32,229 bases of DNA from contig JAPKFC010000018.1 in assembly GCA_028821785.1 (NCBI GenBank), forward strand, positions 1 to 32,229, written 5' to 3'. Of the stretch, positions 17,065 through 26,010 are shown one piece after another (position 1 is the first letter of the stretch; each line of letters begins with the position of its first letter). The DNA comes from Candidatus Poseidoniaceae archaeon (GTDB taxonomy: Archaea; Thermoplasmatota; Poseidoniia; Poseidoniales; Poseidoniaceae). A program made the position numbers and the translations under genes. The notes under the pieces are model-generated. The model saw nothing but the letters and a program-made list of their open reading frames with translations. It had not been told where the DNA came from and ran no database searches.

Positions 17065-18665
17065 GCGAACCAATGTGGCAATGGCCGTTCGTATCCGGCT
17101 AAGCGCAATCCGCTAACCGCAGCAGTTTCATGGTCTAAAGCACGTAGATGGGTTCGCTTTAATTCATCTATTGAGGACAAACCTAGGCGGCGAAGTATGG
17201 CGGTAATGTCAGTACTTATGCTACTCAACCAATTGGCTAAATCAGTCGCTTCAACCATTGGTACTTCACAACAGATAACTGAGATTCCACTGGCTTTTAA
17301 TATCGCCAAGTCATGCCCATCAGCAGAAAAACCCAGCAGGATTCCTGCCTGTGTTACAGTTCCTTCAAGATGGCTTTTACTAGAACGTCCAATCAATGGT
17401 AATGATGCAGATTCTGGCAGCCCCGAACCATCTTCAATACGGGTTACTGCAAGGTCTGTGTTGTGGTGTGAACTGCGAACGTGTAGGGATTGAATTCTTC
17501 CCAATCCTTGGATAAATATGACCGGTGCTGAATATCCGACAAGATATGTCGTGGCAACGAGCATACCATCCATTTCTTCCGAATTCATCGCTGGTAAATC
17601 ATCAAGGTCAAAGGCGATCCCTCCGGCATTGGATAGCAATCTTGGCATATCTGGTAAATTTTCTGAGTTTATCATCACTATATCGATTGGGCGTGGAGAA
17701 TCTAGAGTAATGAAAGGCTGTTGCGATAGTATGTTTGATGCTATTGCATCTTCATTTTTGTCAATAAACAAATCCTTGCCGCTTGGTACAATGGGTAGTA
17801 GGGGGAGTGGTAATGCGATTGGTGTATTTTTCCCTTTTCTTTCACCAATTAATGCAATTGTGTCTGTTACAGAATAATTTGCCAATTGATGGTCATCGGA
17901 AGGAACTAGTCCTATTCCGGTTAAATCTCCACTTGAAACAACATCTCCTCTGCCTTCAACATTTAATGTTGGGCTCGGAGTTAAGCAAACAGCATCTTTA
18001 GGAATCTCTAAATCAGCTTCACCGAGAAGTGCATTAATCTCTTTCACTTCCTTTGCAGCCAGTGGTCTAAGAGAAACTCCACTCGGAGGAGTAGGGCATC
18101 TTCCATTGATTACAATACGTCCGCCGGTCATTCCTGAACCAGGTTCACTACCTACATCGCCATGAACGACTATTAATCCATCAGACATTCCACCACCGAT
18201 TCTCGAACCAGTCGAGCCACGGATTACAATTAGTCCGCCAGTCATATTACCACCAGCATCATTTCCAACACCATCTAGAATCGTAATTCTTCCAGTTCTC
18301 ATGGCATATCCAGCATGATTCCCTGCCATTCTTTCACATAGGATTGTGTTTCCATCATTACCAGCACCCAAGAATGATCCAGCATCTCCTTGGATAGTAA
18401 ATGCTCCACCTTGTCCATATGAAGCAATCCAAGAACCAAATACTCCAAGACCTCTCATTCTGGAGCCCTTTGGCAATGCAGGACATAATCCGAGTTCTCC
18501 ATTTTTGGGAACTTTATCCCCTGCAGGGTTCCATCCAATACGAAGAATTGCATTTTGTTCAGCAGCCGCAAGTAACTTTGGTCCGAGTTTATCATTGATG
18601 TTGATAGACCTTTCAACTACTTCAAAACTTTCCGCCATAACCTGCGGTGTGCGCGACCTGCTCAA
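17058..18665 (-). CDS. Glutamate-synthase-like GXGXG protein with eroded synthase domain
   Basis: 535 residues. Residues ~70-195 hold the right-handed beta-helix of the GXGXG family (GltB C-terminal domain, FwdC/FmdC), seen as repeats such as GGNMTGGLIVIRGSTGSRIG and GGMSDGLIVVHGDVGSEPG. The C-terminal ~200 residues recall the end of the GltB FMN domain, including the last helices (LRRLGLSSIDELKR, ALDHETAAVSGLRLAGY). The Cys cluster that should hold the 3Fe-4S centre is reduced to VICC at 463-466, and no FMN-binding signature is apparent, so this is probably not an active synthase alone. The start is TTG 18665 behind GGGAGG; ATG 18638 is an alternative. It lies four bases upstream of pheT's start. 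Its real reaction is unknown. Confidence 0.72.
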   Translation of the reverse strand: MSRSRTPQVMAESFEVVERSININDKLGPKLLAAAEQNAILRIGWNPAGDKVPKNGELGLCPALPKGSRMRGLGVFGSWIASYGQGGAFTIQGDAGSFLGAGNDGNTILCERMAGNHAGYAMRTGRITILDGVGNDAGGNMTGGLIVIRGSTGSRIGGGMSDGLIVVHGDVGSEPGSGMTGGRIVINGRCPTPPSGVSLRPLAAKEVKEINALLGEADLEIPKDAVCLTPSPTLNVEGRGDVVSSGDLTGIGLVPSDDHQLANYSVTDTIALIGERKGKNTPIALPLPLLPIVPSGKDLFIDKNEDAIASNILSQQPFITLDSPRPIDIVMINSENLPDMPRLLSNAGGIAFDLDDLPAMNSEEMDGMLVATTYLVGYSAPVIFIQGLGRIQSLHVRSSHHNTDLAVTRIEDGSGLPESASLPLIGRSSKSHLEGTVTQAGILLGFSADGHDLAILKASGISVICCEVPMVEATDLANWLSSISTDITAILRRLGLSSIDELKRTHLRALDHETAAVSGLRLAGYERPLPHWFAR

Positions 18666-18669
18666 ATAT

Positions 18670-18684
18670 CCTCCCGTAGGGAGG
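18670..18684 (-). promoter_or_regulatory. Hairpin covering the Shine-Dalgarno of the GXGXG gene
   Basis: On the minus strand CCTCCC, loop TAC, GGGAGG gives a 6-bp nearly all-GC stem. The 3' arm GGGAGG is itself the ribosome-binding site four bases before TTG 18665, so the stem would hide it. A TATA-like stretch at 18711-18721 would put the mRNA start just before the hairpin. Regulation is inferred. Confidence 0.45.
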
Positions 18685-18809
18685 GCACTCGATACGTAGG
18701 TTTTGCCTGCATTATTTTGAACACAATACGCAATTCATACCAATAATTAGACGCCTTCAAGCGCATTGTTTATTGAGGGGGCGCATAGGCAAAGCAAATA
18801 GGGAACACT

Positions 18810-19847
18810 ATGGCAATCAAAGTGGCAATAAATGGGTATGGTACCATCGGTAAGCGTGTTGCAGATGCAGTTGACGCTCAGGATGACATGGAGATTGTTG
18901 GAGTTACGAAGACCCGTCCTGCATTTGGCTGCGATTTAGCCGTAAGGAAAAACTTTCCAATTTATTGTACATATGATGATGCCGATAAAATAGCAGCATT
19001 TGCTGATGCTGGATATGAATGCCATGGCGGCTTAGAAGAATTGCTCGCAATTGCCGATATAGTAGTCGATTGTTCACCTGGCAAGGTTGGTGCTGCAAAT
19101 AAAGAAAAATATGAGGCTGCAGGAATTAAGTGGATTTTTCAGGGTGGAGAAAAGCATGCAATGACCGAGATGTCTTACAGTTCTTCAGCAAATCATTCAA
19201 CTAATTTGAATTGCAATGGGACTCGTGTAGTTTCATGTAATACAACTGGGTTATCGCGAACCTTAGTACCTCTTTACGATCACTGTGGGCAACTCAAGGT
19301 TGAATGTACAATGATTAGACGTGCAGCAGATCCTGGAGATTCTAACAAAGGGCCGATAAATGCTATCAAACCGGTATTACATGTTCCATCTCATCATGGT
19401 CCGGATGTAATGACTGTTAAACCTGAAATTGAAATCAATTCGATGGCGGTTGCAGTACCTACGACACTAATGCACTGCCATTCAATTGTAGCAACACTTC
19501 CAGAAGGTCACGGCCTTACCACCGAATCGGTTATTGAGATGTGGAAAAACTCTCCGAGAGTAATTGTAATGAATGGGGCAGAGACTGGTATTTCAACAAC
19601 AGCTGAAGTAATGGAATTTGCTAGAGACATCGGTCGGAAGTGGGGAGATTTGCATGAAATTTTTGTATGGGAAGATGGTGTCAAATTATCTGGTAATACT
19701 CTATATTATTTCCAAGCGATTCACCAAGAATCTGATGTTATTCCAGAGAATGTGGATGCGATTAGAGCCCTGATGGGAACCGAGTCTGATTGGAAAGCAA
19801 GCGTTGCAAAAACCGACGCAGCAATTTCGCGATATAACAATATTTGA
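18810..19847 (+). CDS. gap: Glyceraldehyde-3-phosphate dehydrogenase, archaeal type II
   Basis: Phosphorylating, NAD(P)-dependent oxidation of glyceraldehyde 3-phosphate in glycolysis/gluconeogenesis. The nucleotide-binding loop INGYGTIGKR is at 7-16, and the catalytic Cys143 is in VVSCNTTGLSR. The 345-residue length and the HVPSHHGPDV segment fit the archaeal type II enzyme rather than bacterial GapA. Start ATG 18810 follows a short leader; a TATA-like TTGTTTATT lies about 40 bases upstream (near 18762-18772). The gene is divergent from the GXGXG gene and is followed by two hairpins before the S8 peptidase, so it probably forms its own transcript. Confidence 0.96.
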   Translation: MAIKVAINGYGTIGKRVADAVDAQDDMEIVGVTKTRPAFGCDLAVRKNFPIYCTYDDADKIAAFADAGYECHGGLEELLAIADIVVDCSPGKVGAANKEKYEAAGIKWIFQGGEKHAMTEMSYSSSANHSTNLNCNGTRVVSCNTTGLSRTLVPLYDHCGQLKVECTMIRRAADPGDSNKGPINAIKPVLHVPSHHGPDVMTVKPEIEINSMAVAVPTTLMHCHSIVATLPEGHGLTTESVIEMWKNSPRVIVMNGAETGISTTAEVMEFARDIGRKWGDLHEIFVWEDGVKLSGNTLYYFQAIHQESDVIPENVDAIRALMGTESDWKASVAKTDAAISRYNNI

Positions 19848-19878
19848 TTCCTCCGTAGGAGGAACTGTTGAAAACAGT
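19848..19878 (+). terminator. Two tandem hairpins after gap
   Basis: Hairpin 1 (19848-19864) is TTCCTCC, loop GTA, GGAGGAA: a perfect 7-bp stem starting right after the gap stop. Hairpin 2 (19864-19878) is ACTGTT, loop GAA, AACAGT. They could protect or end the gap mRNA or separate it from the peptidase gene. Hairpin 1 resembles the one in front of the GXGXG gene. Confidence 0.5.
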
Positions 19879-19919
19879 CAAGGAACGCATTCAAAAGCGG
19901 TACGAACTTCGCGAGTGAT

Positions 19920-22900
19920 ATGATGTCCTCTCGCAATGCCATACTAATGCTAGCATTGTTGTTGATTACATCTCTTTCTCCCGTACTGGCAAATAACCCG
20001 ACTTCACAAGGTGATTCTGAAATAATAACCGATAATAGTTTTGTATTGACGAGCACACAACAGGATTTTTTGTCCACCTTGAATGAAGAACAAAAATTAC
20101 AATTGGCTGTTGACCATTGGAATCAAATGGCAACTCCACAATCGATTGAATCAAATATCAAGGCTTCAACTGGAATACTCAATTTGGCCATTGGTTCATT
20201 TGACCCACTCAGTGAGCAATTACCACTTCTGGATTCTAATTTATTACGCTATGATGATAACTTAGTGACAGGTTTAGCCCTTATACAATTATTTTCACAT
20301 GATGGAACAGTTCTTGAATCATTATCAAATGATTATGATTTTACAGTTCTTGATTTTATTTCAGATGAAGGTTGGTTAATTCGTCTACCACAATTTGGGG
20401 TTACGCTAACAGATTTACAACAAGACTCTAGAATTAGATGGGCTGGAGTTGACCATCCTGCAATGAGGATATCTCCACTGATTCTTGATAATCCACAGTT
20501 TTCGTCAAAGATAGCAATCGTTCCTGCTTCTGATTTGGCAGTTGCAGGTTTGAGCACTCTAGCAAGAGACATAGTCTCATACGGTGCTGAATCTGCATGG
20601 TGTGGAATTGGTATTTGTGAAGTTAATATTGCAAGTGATAATATCGCAACGGTAATCAGACAAATCGCCTTTGATGGTCGTGTAATTTGGCAAGAACCGA
20701 GTTATGACTTGGAATTACATAATGCGGTAGCAGGTGCATTATCTGGCGTACTAGGTGTGTCAAATAACGCAACATTCACCCTCGATGGTTCAGGTGAGAT
20801 GATCGCAATAACGGATACTGGACTTGACAGAGACCATCCAGATATCAATGGAAGAGTGATTGGAGTATATACTCAATTTGGGCTTGACCCATCGCCTGCT
20901 GATACCAATACTGGCCATGGAACTCACATCGCTCTAACAGTTGCTGGTGATGGAACCAGTGATTCAGCAGCAACTGGTATAGCACCAGGTGCAAATATTG
21001 TTTTCTATGCTTTAGAGCATGACGCCACTGGAGTATTTGGCCGCCAAGGTTCAATTTACAATATGTTAAAGGACGCTGAACAGATGACTGCAAGAATTGT
21101 GGTCAATGCTTGGGGGTCAAATGGAAATTACGGTCAATACACAGCAGATTCACGTTCGGTAGACATCTTGGTCGTGGATAAGCCTGCAATGATGCCAGTC
21201 TTTTCTGTAGGCGATAGAGGTTCAAGTGGTGCGAGTCAAGTAACAGCACCTGCGACCGCAAAGAATGTTCTCGCTGTAGGGGTATCAACTACTGGGTCAG
21301 GTGGTACTGCAGCAATTGGTAGTGTGGACGCAATTTCCTCACTCGGCCCTAGTCTTGATGGTAGAATCAAACCGGATGTAGTTGCACCTGGTATGGAATT
21401 ATGTTCTGGCCGTGCAGAAGAAGCGAAATATCCCGCTGGCAATGTATGTGCTACAGGAACTCATGCAAATGGTGAATCACTGTATATGTCTGTTTCAGGG
21501 ACAAGTCAAGCTGCTGCTGTTGCAGGAGGGGTTAGCGCCCTTACTCGAGAATTTATCCGTGAAGAAATAGGAATTAGTGCGCCATCCGGCTCCCTAGTTA
21601 AGGCAGCAGTAATCAACGGTGCTGTGGATTTAGGTGCTGCAGATATTCCTAATAATGCTGAAGGATGGGGGCAAATAAATCTTGAAAATACCGTATTGCC
21701 AATGGATGGAAGCACAGTTCTCGATAATTATTTTGATCACAATAATGAGATAAATGCTGGTTATGGGCTACTATATGCATTTGATCTAGACCCAAGTCAT
21801 GGAATTGATATTACTTTGGTATGGGCTGATGAAGCAGGTAGTGCAAATGCACCTCAGAGTGAATCCCGTCTTGTAAATGACCTTGATTTAATTCTTGTTG
21901 ACCCATCTGGCAATGAATGGCTTGGCAATGTATTCAGCAATGGTTTCACTCAAAGTGGTGGTCAAGCTGATGATGTTAACAATGTTGAGAGGATAAAAAT
22001 TGCACCAGGTACATCATCAAATTCAGGTCAATGGCTGGTCAAAGTAATGCACAGAGGTGGTACTTCACAGGCATTTGGCTTAGTAATGAGTGCCAAAGCA
22101 ACCCCTAACCCAATGGCAGATTATACAACATTCGATGGTAGTATCGTATCTTCTTCAATCAATCCTCTGAAGAATGATCTAGTGAGGATTACAATTGCTT
22201 GGAATAACCAAGGTACAATCAATGCAGGTACAATGCATGTGGTTCTTGAGGATTTGACAACTCAAACAGTTCTTTATGAGGGTGATACTTCCCAATTAGG
22301 TCCGGGGGAGTTAACATCAGTTTCTATTTATCATTCATTCGCAACCACAGGTAATCATCAATTAAAATTGAGTCTAGATACCAACGACCAAGTTAGTGAA
22401 ATGAATGATGCCAATTTAGGTACAGATAACAATATTTGGCTTGAGGATATTGAAGTGATGGCATTGGGTGTGCGTGTAATAGCACACAATCTTGATGGAA
22501 CAGTTCCTACTACTAGCGAGGCAAGAGAAAATTCAGCATTACGTACTTTTGATGTTGCCAATGATACTGGAATAGATATTCCGTTGACAATTTTACACGA
22601 AGGAACAGGTAATCAAAGTGTCTCTATCTATGTCACAAATGTGCAAATGCCAGACCTTCAACGACCTGATTTACTATTGCCTCCTACCGATGTGTGGTCA
22701 AAATCATTGTCAGTGATTGGACCCTATCCGCTAACTGCTCAAGGCACTGCAGGAGATAGCACAACAGTCACTCTTCATCTTGAAGATGATTCGGCTAACT
22801 TAGATGATATGGATGAACCAAGGTATGCTAGATCTGGAGTATTCGTTGTCGATGTTACAGTTCGTTATCAATTCCAACCGACAGTGGCTCACACGCAGCG

Positions 22901-24917
22901 ATTAACAATCACAGTTGACACCATTGATGACGTCCATGTAGTCGCAGCAGGAACTAATGGTTTAACGGCAGAACCTGGTGAATCAACAATCTTTTCAATC
23001 TCTGTAATGAATACAGGAAATGCGCCCTCTCAATATCAAGTGGATTGCGTATCCGAAAATAGATGGCAAGTAATGCTCGGAGGATCTAACTCCTCTTCTT
23101 TACAATTTGAACCATTGGATATTAGAGAATATTTACCGATGCCAATAAAAATCATCGTACCACCAGTTGCACAAGGTCTACCTTTGGCAGGCTCTATAGA
23201 CACAGTAACTTGTTGGGTAACTTCTTTGACAGATTCATCCATGAACCATACAGAAGTGGTCATGATTGAGGTACTGCCTCAGCGTAATTTCAAGACAGAT
23301 TTGAACGACGATTTTGGTCCGATTGGGCCGAGTTCTATGGCGAAGAATATAGCAGTCGATGGTGGTCAGCAAATTCATTTGAATCTAACAATTGAAAATA
23401 CAGGAAATTTAGATATTGACCTAGATGTATCAATTCAACCTGCAGACCCAATGTGGGCTATACAAGTTACCATTGACCAACAAAGTGATTCTAGGGAGGT
23501 TTCACTCTCTTTAACACCTGGTCAAATTAAAGTAGTCCACTTTATTCTTGGAGTTCCAGCAGGAGCGGTTGAAGATGACTACAATTCCTATACAATTCGG
23601 ACCGAAAGAACATCTCAAGATTTCAGATCAAATACCACCTCATTAACCGTAGGGGACGAATTAGCTATCGACCTAAGAGCGCCAGCATCAGGGGTAATTG
23701 AAACAAGTATCTTTTCTGAATTTTCATTCGGAGAATTTGAAGTTGAAAATATTGGGAACACGGGATTAGCACTCAATTGGACTCATGGATTGGCACCGGA
23801 TGGTTGGGTAATAGGCTATGCAAATCCAACACTGTGGCTTGAACCAAGAGAAATCAAAACTATTCGCTTAGGATTTATCCCGCCTGCCAATTCTCCAGTG
23901 ACCAATTCTGCATTTGATCTCTTAGTTTCAGTTTCAGCATCTAACGCTGGAAGGGTTGTAGAGGATTCGGTGAGAATAGATGTCGCAGTATTGGAATCTG
24001 TATTCGCTAATATTTCAGCTGAAGATGATTCTAAACGTCCATTTATCGGTGTCACGAGAGAAGAAACAACTAGTCAAAACATCATAATCAGAAATGATGG
24101 TAATGTCCCTATTAGTGGTGATATGTCAATTGATTTACTAGATAAGGACGGATTAACTCGTGGAGATTGGACTGTTAGTTTCTCACCACAAACGATTCAA
24201 AACTTAGCTATTGGTGAATCGGTCACAATTGAAGTTTCAGTGACTCCTAACCAGGATGCTACTTCCAAACGTGTAATGGTGACCTTGAACATGACAGTAC
24301 AGGGCACAGCAGTAGGGCAATTGGTTATCGAATCAAGCGTACAAGCAGGTACCGGAAATGGTGGTTTGCTCAATATATTGCCGTTATGGATTTCAATGCC
24401 ATTGATTTCAGTTCTTGTTATTGTGGCAGTAATTTATGCAAGGAAAATGAAGAAGAGTGGTGAATTATCCGATTCCGGTGAGGATTTAGTATCTCCTGAT
24501 GCCCATGCCAATCCAGATCATTTGGGTGTTCGTCGAGAACTGGCAACTGATATCGGTGGTGCCGTAAATGAACTAACAAGTGGCGAAGTTACAGGTGACG
24601 AAATCGCTGCAGCACTCGCTCAATCAATAATAATTCCAAAGGAGAAAAAGGAAGTTCCAACAGGCCTTCCTCCATCTGCGATGATTACGCTTGGTTCAAT
24701 GCCACTAGGATTGCCTCCAGCCGGCCTTCCACCATCGGGACAACTACCATCTAAGCAATTACCAGCTTTACCGTCCTTGCCGCCATTACAACAACCGATA
24801 CCAGATCCTGTAACTAGTGCACCGCCAGTTCCTGCGGAAGGATTGCCTACAGGTTGGACAATGGAACAATGGACACATTATGGCCATCAATGGTTAGAGA
24901 GAAACGGCAAAGCGTAA
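19920..24917 (+). CDS. Giant membrane-anchored subtilisin-like (S8) peptidase
   Basis: 1665 residues. A signal peptide (NAILMLALLLITSLSPVLA) begins at ATG 19920/19923. A ~270-residue pro-region precedes the S8 domain: Asp299 in AITDTGLDRDHPD, His333 in NTGHGTHIA, and Ser529 in VSGTSQAAA. The place of the oxyanion-hole Asn (usual AAGNxG) reads SVGDRGSSG, with Asp432. A jelly-roll P-like domain follows (DITLVWADEAG, NDLDLILVDPSGNEW), then several CARDB/NEW3-like repeats (FSISVMNTGNAPSQY, LNLTIENTGNLDIDLDV). A membrane helix lies near 1484-1506 (PLWISMPLISVLVIVAVIYA). The cytosolic tail is Pro/Leu-rich and ends GLPTGWTMEQWTHYGHQWL. The enzyme probably degrades proteins outside the cell while anchored, fitting a protein-eating marine heterotroph; the substrate is unknown. 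Confidence 0.92.
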   Translation: MMSSRNAILMLALLLITSLSPVLANNPTSQGDSEIITDNSFVLTSTQQDFLSTLNEEQKLQLAVDHWNQMATPQSIESNIKASTGILNLAIGSFDPLSEQLPLLDSNLLRYDDNLVTGLALIQLFSHDGTVLESLSNDYDFTVLDFISDEGWLIRLPQFGVTLTDLQQDSRIRWAGVDHPAMRISPLILDNPQFSSKIAIVPASDLAVAGLSTLARDIVSYGAESAWCGIGICEVNIASDNIATVIRQIAFDGRVIWQEPSYDLELHNAVAGALSGVLGVSNNATFTLDGSGEMIAITDTGLDRDHPDINGRVIGVYTQFGLDPSPADTNTGHGTHIALTVAGDGTSDSAATGIAPGANIVFYALEHDATGVFGRQGSIYNMLKDAEQMTARIVVNAWGSNGNYGQYTADSRSVDILVVDKPAMMPVFSVGDRGSSGASQVTAPATAKNVLAVGVSTTGSGGTAAIGSVDAISSLGPSLDGRIKPDVVAPGMELCSGRAEEAKYPAGNVCATGTHANGESLYMSVSGTSQAAAVAGGVSALTREFIREEIGISAPSGSLVKAAVINGAVDLGAADIPNNAEGWGQINLENTVLPMDGSTVLDNYFDHNNEINAGYGLLYAFDLDPSHGIDITLVWADEAGSANAPQSESRLVNDLDLILVDPSGNEWLGNVFSNGFTQSGGQADDVNNVERIKIAPGTSSNSGQWLVKVMHRGGTSQAFGLVMSAKATPNPMADYTTFDGSIVSSSINPLKNDLVRITIAWNNQGTINAGTMHVVLEDLTTQTVLYEGDTSQLGPGELTSVSIYHSFATTGNHQLKLSLDTNDQVSEMNDANLGTDNNIWLEDIEVMALGVRVIAHNLDGTVPTTSEARENSALRTFDVANDTGIDIPLTILHEGTGNQSVSIYVTNVQMPDLQRPDLLLPPTDVWSKSLSVIGPYPLTAQGTAGDSTTVTLHLEDDSANLDDMDEPRYARSGVFVVDVTVRYQFQPTVAHTQRLTITVDTIDDVHVVAAGTNGLTAEPGESTIFSISVMNTGNAPSQYQVDCVSENRWQVMLGGSNSSSLQFEPLDIREYLPMPIKIIVPPVAQGLPLAGSIDTVTCWVTSLTDSSMNHTEVVMIEVLPQRNFKTDLNDDFGPIGPSSMAKNIAVDGGQQIHLNLTIENTGNLDIDLDVSIQPADPMWAIQVTIDQQSDSREVSLSLTPGQIKVVHFILGVPAGAVEDDYNSYTIRTERTSQDFRSNTTSLTVGDELAIDLRAPASGVIETSIFSEFSFGEFEVENIGNTGLALNWTHGLAPDGWVIGYANPTLWLEPREIKTIRLGFIPPANSPVTNSAFDLLVSVSASNAGRVVEDSVRIDVAVLESVFANISAEDDSKRPFIGVTREETTSQNIIIRNDGNVPISGDMSIDLLDKDGLTRGDWTVSFSPQTIQNLAIGESVTIEVSVTPNQDATSKRVMVTLNMTVQGTAVGQLVIESSVQAGTGNGGLLNILPLWISMPLISVLVIVAVIYARKMKKSGELSDSGEDLVSPDAHANPDHLGVRRELATDIGGAVNELTSGEVTGDEIAAALAQSIIIPKEKKEVPTGLPPSAMITLGSMPLGLPPAGLPPSGQLPSKQLPALPSLPPLQQPIPDPVTSAPPVPAEGLPTGWTMEQWTHYGHQWLERNGKA

Positions 24918-24933
24918 ACAGGTTGTAAATAAT

Positions 24934-24942
24934 AAGTATATT
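24934..24942 (+). promoter_or_regulatory. TATA-box-like element before adk
   Basis: AAGTATATT is centred about 33 bases before ATG 24971. With the usual ~25-base spacing the mRNA would start within a few bases of the ATG, so adk would be leaderless or nearly so. No Shine-Dalgarno is seen at correct spacing, which agrees. Confidence 0.45.
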
Positions 24943-24970
24943 GAAAGAGTGATGCCTTTTCGCCACTGAT

Positions 24971-25597
24971 ATGAGCAGTATTGTTTTATTCGGACCTCCT
25001 GGTGCAGGAAAAGGAACTCAGGCAGCGCGAATAATGGAAGCAACAGGCCTACCTCAAGTCTCTACAGGGGATATGCTTAGGGCTGCAGTCAATGCAAATA
25101 CTCCTACTGGAATCGAAGCGAAAGGGTATATGGATGCCGGTAACTTAGTTCCTGATGAAGTTATTATTAATTTGATCAAAGATAGAATTCTTGAAGATGA
25201 TGCTGTAAATGGAGTTATGTTTGATGGGTTCCCTAGAACAATTCCACAAGCAGAAGCATTGTCGCAAATAACTGCTGTTAGCCATGTGATTGCCATTGAA
25301 GTCCCTGATAACAAAATAGTTGATAGGATATGCGGAAGATACTCGTGTGGAGGTTGTGGACTGGTATATCATGATACATTCAATCCTGTTGCTGCTTCTG
25401 GTTGTGATTGTGGTAACTGGCAGGAAAAGCGCCGTGCTGACGATAACGCAGCCACTGTACAGTCAAGATTAGATACGTATCATCAACAAACTTCACCTCT
25501 TGCACAATGGTACATGGAGAAAGGAATTCTCCATTCAATCGATGGTGATAGAGCAATCGACGAAATCACGGGCGACATTCTTGTCGCTTTAGAGTGA
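24971..25597 (+). CDS. adk: Adenylate kinase, bacterial-like long form with Cys lid
   Basis: Converts ATP + AMP to 2 ADP. The Walker A loop GPPGAGKGT is at 8-16, STGDMLR at 31-37, DGFPRT at 85-90, and the lid Arg/Asp segment RRADDN at 154-159. The lid carries Cys126, Cys129, Cys145 and Cys147, likely a zinc site, though the second pair is C-x-C instead of the usual C-x2-C. The length of 208 residues and the lid are those of the ordinary bacterial/eukaryotic family, not the trimeric archaeal AdkA. It leads a run with the RNase P protein, YhbY and the permease. Confidence 0.95.
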   Translation: MSSIVLFGPPGAGKGTQAARIMEATGLPQVSTGDMLRAAVNANTPTGIEAKGYMDAGNLVPDEVIINLIKDRILEDDAVNGVMFDGFPRTIPQAEALSQITAVSHVIAIEVPDNKIVDRICGRYSCGGCGLVYHDTFNPVAASGCDCGNWQEKRRADDNAATVQSRLDTYHQQTSPLAQWYMEKGILHSIDGDRAIDEITGDILVALE

Positions 25598-25608
25598 AGG
25601 TGACTATT

Positions 25609-25950
25609 ATGGGTAGGGGGCGCAATCGCTCAAAATCCAAAATTGATAAAAAGATGAATGCCAAATTTAGTTTAGATAAGTTAATGCTAATCATCAAGCA
25701 TCCAAATCAACATGATGAGCGATTAATTCGTTCTGCATCTGCACATTACGTCAAAATTTCTAGGCGTAATAGAATGCCTTTGAATGCTGAAGCAAAGTTA
25801 CTAATTTGTAAGAAATGTACTGCTCCTCGCCTATATGGCTCGAACACTCAGGTTAGAATTTCTAATGGTCAGAAAATTATTACTTGTTTGGAATGCGCTG
25901 ATATTCGCCGCTTCGGCGGTGGCCCAAAGTCACACCGTAGGCAAAATTGA
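25609..25950 (+). CDS. rnp4: RNase P protein component 4 (Rpp21/Rpr2)
   Basis: A protein subunit of archaeal RNase P, which removes tRNA 5' leaders; it pairs with Rpp29. The 113-residue protein has the basic N-terminus (GRGRNRSKSKIDKK), a helical region (ERLIRSASAHYVKISRRNR) and the zinc ribbon with Cys67/Cys70 (CKKC) and Cys93/Cys96 (CLEC), then RRFGGGPKSHRR. ATG 25609 is preceded by AAGGTGA, five bases upstream; a GTG at 25594 overlapping the adk stop is a weaker choice. It starts 11 bases after adk and is surely co-transcribed. Confidence 0.93.
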   Translation: MGRGRNRSKSKIDKKMNAKFSLDKLMLIIKHPNQHDERLIRSASAHYVKISRRNRMPLNAEAKLLICKKCTAPRLYGSNTQVRISNGQKIITCLECADIRRFGGGPKSHRRQN

Positions 25951-26010
25951 ACTATTTTCAACGGTCATCTTGATGAATAGGTGATTGCCGCAATGAGTTG
26001 AGGGAGCCAG

